A stretch of 64,000 nt of DNA, from positions 620,001-684,000 of the forward strand of contig JANVFP010000018.1 in NCBI GenBank assembly GCA_027919835.1. The letters run 5' to 3'. Source of the DNA: Lentinula raphanica. Taxonomy: Eukaryota > Basidiomycota > Agaricomycetes > Agaricales > Omphalotaceae. Below are positions 31,825-42,014 of this stretch, piece after piece (position 1 is the first letter of the stretch; each line of letters begins with the position of its first letter). A model generated the notes under the pieces. That model searched no databases. It was not told where the DNA came from and saw only the letters and a list, made by a program, of their open reading frames with translations. The translations under genes and the position numbers were made by a program.

Positions 31825-34311
31825 ATGCGCGTCAAGCAGATCTGGGTTTATTTTCCTCTGCCATCCAAGGCAAAATTGGTGGTATGTTATGCTCAATATT
31901 TGAGCCACAATTTCTAGTCGTTTAACGTCCGTTCTTGATCACAGTGGAGTCGCCTCACCTTTTCAAAGTTAACGACGACCTACTTCATATTCTCCGTTCT
32001 CCATTGTCTGGTCCAACTTGCCCTACAAGCCAGAGCTTTCACAATCAACGCCAACTCAGCCAGATTCCTATTTGATATCTCGCTCCAGGCCAATGCCTTC
32101 AACAACAGTGTTCCCTATCTTGCCGATTCTCAGCTTTGTCTCTGTCCAGATGTTCCCACCGCGCTCAACTTTGACACGGGAAAATGCGTCGTGGTCTGGA
32201 ATGGAACTGCTGCACACAACAACGTGACAACCCTCGATGTTGGTGACCGTGCTGCTTTCCAGACTAGTTCAGTAGAATCTTCAACATCTGTGTCTGCATC
32301 TGCGTCTTCAGCTTCTACCTCATCTGTTTCCCCGTCATCTTCTGCCGTTCTCAGTAATACACCTTCAGCGACAAAAGTCGCGATTGTCAAGACTGTCACC
32401 CGTGTAGTACAGGTTCCCACGACTCCCACTGTCCAACCTGCTAGTACGATCGAAGAGGAAGACGATGGTGATGAGGATGAGGATGAGGATGATGACGACG
32501 AGGACCATGTGCATGTTGTGCGTACCTTTTGACAGTGATTGATTCACTCTTATAACTTTTTTACAATAGCACAAGCGACAGAACTGGAATCTGGAAATCA
32601 GCGTGGCCAAGCAAGCTGATGCGCTTCCTCAAGTCAACGTTTCCCTCTTGAACCAACCGGACACTGTGGCTACGTTGAGTTCCAACTGCACTTGGTCTCT
32701 GAACTATCCTGTATCTGTGTCAGTGCTTCCCATGCTCGAGTGCGAGATTTTTTCCAACTCTTCTTTTCAGTTTGGACAACACCAAGCGTGAAGACGTTGT
32801 GTTCATGACATTCCAGATATGGGTCAGTTTATTCATCCATCAGCCTCGATGTAGTGTATCTCATGAGGTTGACAGGTTCTGGGAATGTCCCTCGTTGCCT
32901 TGTTGAATGAATCGATTCCACACATCATTGCTTCGCTTCTGACTCATGCGATGGCTACGGGATGGGCCTCCTACCAAATCGTCAACACGAGAGGTTTTGA
33001 AAGCGATTTTGCAAGGGTTATCACGCATGGAGCTTGTAATGGTGTACCTCAACTGCTCGGTGGCTACTGGACAGCGCGTCAGGATGCTGAATACGCTAGT
33101 CTTGCATTGAATGTGGTGGCGTTGTTTGTGTCTGCTATTCTGAGCTGGAAGTTGTTCAAGGTGACTTTTTCCTCGATTCCAAGCAGTCATAGTAAATGAT
33201 GCTCATGGACATAAAACATAGACTTTTGGATGGCAGACCTTCAAACGGGTTGGTGCTTCTTTCACCATCAACCGAATCTACAAGCTGGTGCTTGTGCTTT
33301 CCATTGCCTTACAACTTTCCTTCTTCTTCATGGGTGCTACTGTGGGTCTGTGGATTGATAGTTTGATCAATGGACTCGGTCTTGAGCATGCTGATCATCT
33401 CACGCTCTATCGCGCCACGTCGTTCGCGGCGATGTTCGTGAGTCTACTTGTTGTTTGCCTGTAAACATTGTCTGTAAGAGTCCGATCTAATTTTTCTTCT
33501 AGCTATTACTTCCATGGATAGCCACAGGATACATAGGGGTGCGCAGAGAGTTGCGTATCCCTGTGATCGTATTTCTGCTTTTGTCGGTTCTCTACCTGGC
33601 CGCTTGGAGTATCATGTTCTTATCTAACACATTCCGTTGGGAGTTCTGTGAGTGTTTCGCTCAGTGTCAGTCAGAGGAAGGGAATACTGACTCTGTCTAT
33701 CCCACCAGGGAGCTGGCGTTTCTTCAGCCTGATGGCCACGTTATCTGTGGCACTCACTGTGCTAGCGTTCATTTTGGGAATCGTTTGCCGTCTGAATTTC
33801 GGGAAAGGACTTCTTCGTTACCGTGAGTAATTTTGGATTCGTTCGTGCGATATCACTGCTCATCTGGAATCAAAAATCAGTCAACGCCCAAGAACCTCTT
33901 CCTGGTGACGATTTCACTCCTGTCACATTCGCATCAGATCCTGAAAAGGTCGAATTCCCTTCGAACCAACAACCGATCCCGACCTTCTCTGCCGCATTTG
34001 GTAAAGGGAACGAGGTTCCAGTTCCCTCCCAGATGTTCCCCACTCAGATGGGTCCCAGATTCTTCAGGTCTGCACAACCGTTTGATTCTAGGAGCACCAC
34101 ACCTATTCAAGCGCCCTCGATGGCATATACACGATCTTCCTCGCATTCCTCTGGAAACTCGTCGCCTGTAGATGAACTCGGGGGCACCGCTGTACGATCG
34201 AATACGAGGACGAGCAACATGAGTTATCATAGTGTGGCGAGCTATTACCAATACTCAGATGATGGGCATAGTAGGTCCGGGAGTATGGGAAAACGATGGG
34301 TCATCGAGTAA
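31825..34311 (+). CDS. Multi-pass membrane protein with secreted-type N-terminal domain and acidic linker, family unrecognised
   Basis: Proposed start ATG 31825 with a donor after 19 codons (GTATGT at 31882). A different first exon is possible. Exon 2 opens with a hydrophobic stretch (YFIFSVLHCLVQLALQARA) that could be a signal peptide, then an extracytosolic-type domain with Cys and NxS/T sites (LADSQLCLCPD, KCVVVWNGTAAHNN). A Ser-rich linker and an Asp/Glu run (EEDDGDEDEDEDDDDED) follow. At least seven hydrophobic segments come next, for example MTFQIWVLGMSLVALL, NVVALFVSAILSW, LVLVLSIALQLSFFFMG, SFAAMFLLLPWIATGY and VIVFLLLSVLYLAAWSIMFL. The cytoplasmic tail of about 160 residues is Ser-rich. 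The layout suggests a receptor-like or transport protein with seven or so helices. I know no close named family. Confidence 0.6.
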
Positions 34312-34567
34312 AGAGGGATTGTTGAAGATTTCTATCCTGTAATCGTACTTTCTTTTTGTGCTGGGCTCACTGCTTGCATTTGACACTTTTTAACCTTACT
34401 TTTGTACTACATGCTATTGAAAGTATGGCATTGTATGATGGATGGTATTCGATTCATATTTTGATCTCTATTCGTCTTTCGTCCTTCAAGATTCCGATGT
34501 AGCAAGCATACAGTGCCAATTCCGATGAGGACAAACGACAGATGCTACAGTCTGATATAGTTAATTG

Positions 34568-35802
34568 CTAAGTACTACGAGAAAGTAACTCTACGATTCG
34601 TGAGCTCTGAATTTCGGCACCTTTCTGCCCAAAATACCGCTCACTTTCGAAACTCCAACAGTCATTGGCTCTGACCCAGTTTCCCAAGCCTTCGAGAAAC
34701 GAGACTGCTGCCTCAGTCCTCTCTGAAATGGGGAGCGTTTTACGGATTACCGCATAGGTCTCTTGGAACAATTCTACCCGTTCGTCATGAAAGTCGGATA
34801 TCCAAAGCAGGGCTTCGTCAAGGTTAAGACCCATGTTGTTCATGACAATGCTGACCATATTAAAATTGTCTCCACGAGCCTGTTCGACGTTGTAAGAGCA
34901 GATATCCTGCCACCAGCCCCGTATCTTGTTAGTCAAATGAACCACGGTCGATCTGAGAGTACTCACATTCCCGATAGCCACCATATCTACTGCAAGACTC
35001 AAGACGAGCTCTACGAGAGGATCAGACAGGAAGCCTTCCGGTAACTCTGAATATAAATGAAGCAAGGCAAAGAAGGGCCTGACTCCTGCATCATTACGCC
35101 GAATTGCGAGGAACGTTTCAATGTCGGGGGTCCGATGTTTTTCACGATTCTCTGCTTGCTCCACAACGGAGGTTGTATAGCTATCGCAAGCCTCGATGAA
35201 CACTTTCTGTGCGTGCTCGATCGAGGTTTTCTTCGCCCGCTGCCAGAATCTGCAATAGACCGATTGGTATGTTTGTTCATGGTCGACAAATACCAGCATA
35301 TAGCCTGTACTTACTGTTTGGTAATCTCTCCTACAACGGATTCGTTCTGTGGCCGAGGTAAGTCCGGATTTCGAAGTGCATCCATGACAATGTCTGCAAG
35401 CTGTCTTGCTTCTCGAGCATCACAGACATCGGTATACTCGTCGAATAAAAAGAACAAGTTCATAGCATCGCAATCCGTCCTCAGGTGCTCTGAATGCTCT
35501 ATCAACCCGAGTGTAGAATTTTGACGCTATGACTTAACACACCGGCTGATGCATTCGGATATGCGAGCGAGGCCAGTAAACCTCCAGGATTCATTTAGAC
35601 TCGTGGTATAGTGCAGCAAAATCTACCACCTACTGAAGTCACAGCGATCGAAGGCGTCCTGAGCTTTGGGCGAAAAGGCGTGAAAGCTTTCAAGCCATGC
35701 ATCAGATTCTGCCTTGACTTTCTCGTGGTTGGGGTTTAGCTTTCGCTTCCATGACCATGAGCGGAGTGTGTCCGGGAGCATGAACAGTTGAGAGTTACTC
35801 AT
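34568..35802 (-). CDS. Sesquiterpene synthase, class I (copy A)
   Basis: Start ATG 35800-35802 ([20 protein letters not shown]). Exons join to about 340 residues, normal for fungal class I terpene cyclases. The metal-binding motifs are intact: the Asp-rich motif D(D/E)xxD as DEYTD in [19 protein letters not shown], and the NSE/DTE motif as [14 protein letters not shown], which is split by an intron. The pyrophosphate-sensing Arg-Tyr pair is in ESERYFG near the C-terminus. Such enzymes ionise farnesyl diphosphate with three Mg ions and cyclise it to a sesquiterpene hydrocarbon. The product cannot be told from sequence. It is a close paralogue of the gene at 38022, with the same intron positions, in head-to-head orientation. 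Confidence 0.92.
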
Positions 35803-38021
35803 TCTTGGATTGTCAAAACGACAACTCAGCGAGTGTCCTTTTTAACGTACCAGACCGGTGCATTCCAGTGATAGCCGCCGCGCAGCTAAGAGTACTAGAC
35901 TTCTTGAAAGAGAGGGTTAGTTGGTTCAATCTCTAAGTAAGCCCGGTCCCGACAAAGAGTCCCCACCTGTCTCCACATGTTTCCACCGCCACCGAGTGCG
36001 GAGACTAGAAAGTAGCAAACGAGTTAAAGATGGGTATGGTGCAAGACGAAATAGGATGGACGAAATAGGAACGGCATCAAATGCAAATATACATTAAAAC
36101 TCGCTCTTACTAGTTGTAGAATGAACCAACCAAGTATCTCAACCTCTCCGAGATCCTGGTCTCAGAATTTCGTTTGGGTGTGCAGTGGTTGAAATTTTCA
36201 TGTTCGTTCTGCAAGACTCTGCAATAGTCTAGGGGCTCTGAAGATAGAACATGTAGACGACCTAGGTTCAGATCTGGATGCGTTTTTCCCATCTCGGTGC
36301 TGCAAGATTGAAGAGGACCGTGATTCTCGAATGAGATGCCAGATTTATTGATCTGGCATCGGACGTGAAAGTTGAAATTGAACGTTTATAACCGACATAG
36401 GATTTGGCAACTGCCACATTCGAATTTCGAGGCTTGCTTGCGTTGAGGAGTTCTAGGCTATACCTACGTGCAGGCTTCCCCTTCCCGGTCACAAATCGCT
36501 TCGAGACGTTAGTGCTTAGTATGTAGCTGTAGATGGGAGGGGCGTGAGAGTTGGTACATAGGAAAAGGCTGGAGTCTGCTGGAGTTGGTGAGAGTTGGTA
36601 GTACATAGGAGACCGGTTTGTGGCGAACGTTAGTTTGATGACTTTTGTACCTATAATCGTGCCTAAAGACGGTTCTGTTTCTTGAGAGCTCTATCGCTTT
36701 GAGGAAAAGTATGCAACGTTCCACATACAAAGAGAAGCTTTGAAAAAGTGCCAGCTGTAGCCTGATGGGAGGGGCCCGGGCGTACGCGTAAGAACCGAAA
36801 GGTTTAGGCGCCCTTGACCCAATCTTTGACGCCGGCGCTCAAAGTTGAACAGCGTACTATGCTCTCTACCTCTAACCTCGGTCCTCAGCTGCGATATACC
36901 CGTACAGCTGGTAACAACTCTTTGGAATTGCTTCTCCGCGCGGGGCCAAGCCCAAGGCAAACCCTGCCTGGAACTTACCTCTACTAACTCCTGAGATGCA
37001 ATAGGATGCAATACAACTTCTAACACAAAGCATATAGCGGCACCATCGATGATCGCCTCAGCTTGCACCCCGAAACCACTTGGTATACTACACTCTCGAG
37101 TCTCTCCGTCTTATCCTGTTTCTCACATCGTTTTTACTCTTTGTATGTGAACTACAGACGGCCAGTCAAGCTATTCTCTTGTCTTCGATAGATGAGTATC
37201 TTTCCCAGAGGACTCTGGTGTTTCGGATTGCAACCTTTTACAACTCAAACGTTACTTTTCGATGACTTGCTGGCAATACATCCATTTGGCCCACTCCATA
37301 CATTAAGGTGCGATTATCATGAACGCATTCCGCTCGGAGATGAAGAAGATGAAAGAAGGACAGCTGGCATGAGGTATCCAGATTCTTCTTGCGTGTTTGA
37401 AAATTGCTCATATTAAGTGAAGGAGTGCCAGGCTAATCATGAAGGTGTGATAAAGTAAGTAGGTCCACGCCGTGGAACTCCCACTTTAGAACTCTACAAT
37501 TCGGTCACTGGTACAGTGATTGGGAGGCTGGTGGCGCTGCACAGAAGAGAAGTCAGGTTCGTTGCGTTAATATGAAAACAGAGGATACCGTGGTGAACCC
37601 CAAACCTCCTCGTAAGTTCAAGCGTCACCTCATTATTCTTTTTCTGAAGAGACAAGCTCGAGTTAAACCAGGGAAAGCTTGGTTTTCTGAGTGCAAAACA
37701 ACTTGAATATCAGACCAATCAAGGCCATAGGTATGAGGTTTGCTGTCCTCATATTGTCAGTACCACGATAGCTTGAAATTTAGGAAGCCATGAAACCTAC
37801 AAGAAGCGACTGTCAGTGTTCGTAATTCCAGGTTATCCGAAAACACCCCTTGATCTAAGTAAACTCTTCTTGAGCAGTTATCTTTCGCTTACCTCAACCT
37901 TCAGGAGTTCGACCTTGTTCCACCAAGCTGCTTTTAATCAGAATCATCCTTTGGCTGTAACTACCGTAATGGGTGAACTCGATAAAAACAGCTTGTTCAG
38001 TTGCCCGGTTGGACACAAGCA
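35803..38021. other. 2.2-kb spacer between divergent terpene synthases
   Basis: This is the largest gap in the window. Both promoters of the head-to-head synthase pair lie here. Open frames (for example 36691-37068 and 36268-36606 on the minus strand) are short and without family resemblance. I see no gene or transposon. Confidence 0.55.
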
Positions 38022-39265
38022 ATGAGTGTCTCTCGACAATTCATCCTCCCGGATACACTCCATTCATGGCCATGGCAGCGAAAGCTGAATCCAAACTACG
38101 AGAAAGTCAAGGCTGAATCCAGTGCTTGGATCGAGAGCTTTCATGCCTTTACGCCCAAAGCCCAGGACGCCCTTAATCGTTGTGATGTCAGTAAGTGGCA
38201 TGTTTCATTGTACTATTCATACCTGTTCAACTCTAATTGTTACTTGAAGGTCTGCTGGCTTCACTCGCATATCCAAATGTGTCTGTTGGTGTGTTAGACA
38301 ACAAGAAATGCATTCACATCGTTTGACGATGCCTTCAGAGCATCTTAGGATTGGTTGTGACCTCTTGAACTTGTTCTTTATGTATGACGAGTACAGTGAT
38401 GTCTGTGATCCCCAAGAAGCAAGAAGGCTTGCAGATATTGTCATGGATGCACTCCGAAATCCGGATCTGCCTCGACCGCAACATGAATTTATTATAGGAG
38501 AGATTACCAAACAGTATTCTCCAGGTTACTTATATGATTTCAACCAGGCATTGATGGTCATTTGATTGTAGATTCTGGCAGCTAGCAAAGAAAACATTCA
38601 CCAAAACTGTGCAGAGTCTATTCATCGAAACCTTTGATGATTACACAACCTCCGTCGTGGAACAAGCAGAGGATCGGATAACCCATCACATCCGCGACAT
38701 TGAAACGTACCTCAGAGTTCGACGTAATACCTTAGGAATGCGGCCCTGTCTTGTTCTACTTCACCTGGATGCAGAGCTACCGGAAGACTTTTTGTCTGAC
38801 CCCCTCACAAAGTACATCACCACTCTTACGATAGACATGGTGATCATTGGGAATGTAAGTACCTCTGGACGCGAACAGTCCACCATAACAGTTGATGACT
38901 GCTGACAGGATATCTGCTCATACAATGCTGAACAGAATCGTGGAGACGGCCATAACATGATCACCACTATCATGAATAGCATGGGTCTCGGCCTCGACGA
39001 TGCACTGTTATGGGTGTCTGCCTTGCATGATAGATTGGCAGAATCATTCCAAGAGACATACGGGGTAATACGTAGGGAGCTTCCTATGATGTTGGAGACG
39101 AGTGAAGCAGCAGTTTCGTATATCGAGGGTTTGGCAAATTGGGTTAGAGCCAATGACTGTTGGAGTTTCGAGACTGAGCGGTATTTTGGGCGAAAAGGTG
39201 CCATGATTCAGAATTCACGAATTGTAGAGTTACTTCAACCTCGTGCTCGCGTCGAAGTTCATTAG
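38022..39265 (+). CDS. Sesquiterpene synthase, class I (copy B)
   Basis: Start ATG 38022 ([20 protein letters not shown]). Exon 1 ends at 38190, exon 2 is 38250-38288 and exon 3 starts at 38339, with later introns at ITKQ|F and just before NDICSYN. The Asp-rich motif is DEYSD ([19 protein letters not shown]), the NSE motif [14 protein letters not shown], and the Arg-Tyr pair ERYFG. Copy A matches along the whole length, including phase and position of the introns, so the two arose by duplication of one gene. The active-site lining differs enough (for example MYDEYSD against LFDEYTD) that products could differ. Stop codon at 39263-39265 overlaps the start of a TTAGGG-like run. Confidence 0.92.
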
Positions 39266-39279
39266 GGTTAGGGCTAGGG
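39262..39279 (+). repeat. Short interstitial telomere-like run
   Basis: TTAGGGTTAGGGCTAGGG begins one base before the stop codon of terpene synthase copy B. It is two perfect TTAGGG units and one near-unit. Fungal telomeres commonly have this unit, and short internal runs can mark repaired breaks, but 18 bases can also arise by chance. Confidence 0.5.
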
Positions 39280-39410
39280 TTTATGTTCTTCAATGATCCT
39301 TTTCCGCCGCGATTCGCGAAAAAAATTGCTCATCTCCCGCTGTCCTCCATAGAGTCTCCTGCGACCTCATGACCAGTATCCCAAGCCGTTAGAACTCCAC
39401 TCGTTTTTGG

Positions 39411-39418
39411 TATATATA
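39411..39418 (+). promoter_or_regulatory. TATA-like element of the inositol-transporter gene
   Basis: TATATATA lies about 90 bases upstream of the ATG at 39508, a typical core-promoter distance. Confidence 0.4.
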
Positions 39419-39507
39419 TCGAGTTAACCGATAGTCCCGCAATCTGAACTTGCTCAGGCCATCTCAAGATCTCATTTTCTTAGTTATCTCCTGCCGTTCT
39501 GTCCCTC

Positions 39508-41666
39508 ATGCAATCCCAGATACAGGAGAAATCTGAGAAGGACATGCCTTCGTCTGACGAGAATATCGATTTGGAAGAGATCATAGCTGATCTCAGGGGA
39601 GGGGAAATCAATGAATTCGCTGTTATCATAGAGGGCGAAGAGAAGACTACCTGGTTTGTCTGGATTCTGGTGGCTTGCGCTTCAATCTCTGGTCTACTTT
39701 TTGGTGCGTGCTAGCCATTTCCTTCCACATGGAATGTTTTTTTCTCATATAGAAAACTGTGCAGGATATGATACCGGCGTGATATCAGGCGCACTAGTGA
39801 CGATTGGAGCAGACCTTACCCACGGGCAAGCACTAACGGATGGACAGAAAGTGCGCTAGCTGCGTTCCAGCGGTGTGTCAGAGACCAACTGAAACGATTT
39901 TGATAGGAATTTATCACCTCAGCTACCACTCTAGGCGCATTGCTAGGTGGATTATTCGCCGGCGTGATATCTGATTGGACTGGGAGAAAGTTGGTGCTTG
40001 CCGTCGCCGATATTATCTTCATTGCCGGGGCTATCGTCCAGTCTGTGTGCCATGATGTTTGGACTATGGTATGTTTTTCACAAGTTCCGGGACATATGTG
40101 CGTAAACGATAAAGTCCTTGGCAGATTGGCGGACGTTTTCTGATTGGTATAGGTAACTGTGCACGTTGATCCTTACTCTGTTCCCTCATAACTGATGGTC
40201 TGTCGTAGGAGTCGGCCTTGCATCATGCATTGCGCCTCTGTATATACAAGAACTGGCTCCCACCCGCCTTCGCGGACGATTGGTAGTGCTAAATGTAGTC
40301 ATGATTACGCTCGGTCAGGTCATTGCGTACGGTATCGACGCTGGTTTTGCAAATGTCAGTGGAGGCTGGCGTTGGATGGTCGGATTGAGTTGTGTTCCGG
40401 CTGGGATACAATTCTTCATCTTGTTTTTCCTTCCAGAGAGCCGTGAGTAAAGCCGTCTATTCACTCATTCTTCGTTGCTCCATGTCTTTACAGCTCGTAT
40501 ACTGCTACGAAGAGGAAATATCGACAATGTACGACGCATTATGACAAGGATTTATGCAACTGCGACACCTAAAGAACTCGAGATGAAGGTATGTTCTCAA
40601 TTCTTTTCGCGGTTTTGCACTCATAATCCCTTCAGGTTAAAGTACTGGAAGCATCTGTCCAGCAAAGCATTGAGATATCCAACACCACTACTTTCTTACA
40701 ACGCGTGAAACTTCTACTATTTGAAGGAGTCAATCGTCGTGCTCTCAGTATGTTTGTCACTCAATCTCTTTCTTGTACTCACCCGAGTTTCCATCAAAGT
40801 TATCGGGTGTGGAATGCAAGCCTTCCAGCAACTCTGCGGCTTCAACACTCTCATGTATTATTCGGCCACTCTATTTCAGGAGATCGGGTTTAATCAACCC
40901 ACTGCAGTCAGCCTCATCGTCTCTGGTACCAATTTCATCTTCACCCTAGTCGCCCTCAAGTGGATAGATCAAATCGGTAGACGGAGAATCATGCTTTGGA
41001 GCGCACCCGGGATGATATTCGGGTTGGTACTTGCCAGTATCGCTTTCCATTGTAAGGATAATCAGTTTATATATTATTCGTTACACTCGTCAATCTTTTC
41101 TGACCATGATCAACTTTAGATATGACCAGAAAAACCGGCGGATTACTCGTTGAAAATACCGCTTACCCAGCTTCATGGGCTGACATTGTCTTGCTGTCGA
41201 TGATCTTCTACGTCGCATCATATGCTACTGGTATTGGAAACGTGCCTTGGCAGCAAGGCGAATTTTTCCGTCTTGAAGTTCGAGGCTTGGGAACTTCGAT
41301 ATCTACCGCGACTAACTGGGCAGCGAATTTGCTCATAAACTCCACGTATCTATCTCTGATGGCTAAAATCACTCCTGCTGGTACGTTCCCGTCCTACAAA
41401 GCCGTTTAAACACTGTGCTGAGATTTTTGACTTGGACATCAGGGGCTTTTGGATTCTACGCAGGCCTTTGCCTTCTGGGATGGCTCTTCGTGATTTTCTG
41501 TTATCCCGAAACAGCTGGTCTGAGTCTGGAAGAGGTGATGATGATATTCCGCAATGGATTTGGTATAAAAGAAAGTCAGCGTTTGAGGGCAGAGAAACAA
41601 CAGATCAAGGCTCGTGCGAAGGGAATACCCATGAATACAGAGCAACAGGAAAAGTCGGATGTATGA
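39508..41666 (+). CDS. MFS myo-inositol-type transporter
   Basis: Start ATG 39508 ([20 protein letters not shown]). About nine exons. Sugar-porter motifs in order: [18 protein letters not shown] formed across an intron, SDWTGRK between helices 2 and 3, [28 protein letters not shown], then [29 protein letters not shown] and the last motif [12 protein letters not shown]. The segment [20 protein letters not shown], with TATNWAANL after it, matches yeast Itr1/Itr2 more closely than hexose transporters, so proton-driven myo-inositol uptake is likely, though other polyols are possible. It follows terpene synthase copy B on the same strand, but no pathway link is evident. Confidence 0.88.
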
Positions 41667-42014
41667 AGGTCTATGTATTACATAGTACGCTTACACGTTG
41701 TCGATTTATGAATAATGAAATCAACGTCTGCTAGCTATTCAGCTTGACTGCTTGCATGACTGGGACACGTACTTAATCTACTACGCGTTCAACGCTGTTC
41801 AACGTGGAGGTTTCTTAGTCAGTGAAGCTCTCGACTGCGATGAAGGTCATGATTCAAATCTTCTTCCCCCCACAAAATTGCTACTGGCAAAAGCCCTACT
41901 ATACACATACATATCATTGTCAGTAAGATAGTTCAAATCAAGAAACACAACTTTCGGGCACTACTGGCTACATAGATTAGTGGAAGTCAAGAATGTAAGA
42001 GAATGGAGGAGTCG
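41667..42014. other. Convergent intergenic region
   Basis: These 348 bases form the shared 3' flank of the inositol-type transporter and the MAPKKK gene. I see no gene here. A tRNA-like TTCAAATC near 41849 lacks the pairing for a tRNA. Confidence 0.55.

Noticed and set aside
36110..37070. Possible small genes in the terpene-synthase spacer
   Set aside because: Short frames without conserved motifs, no splice-joined longer reading frame and no known family.
41820..41860. Possible tRNA (TTCAAATC T-loop-like sequence)
   Set aside because: No acceptor or T-stem pairing of the right length could be found.
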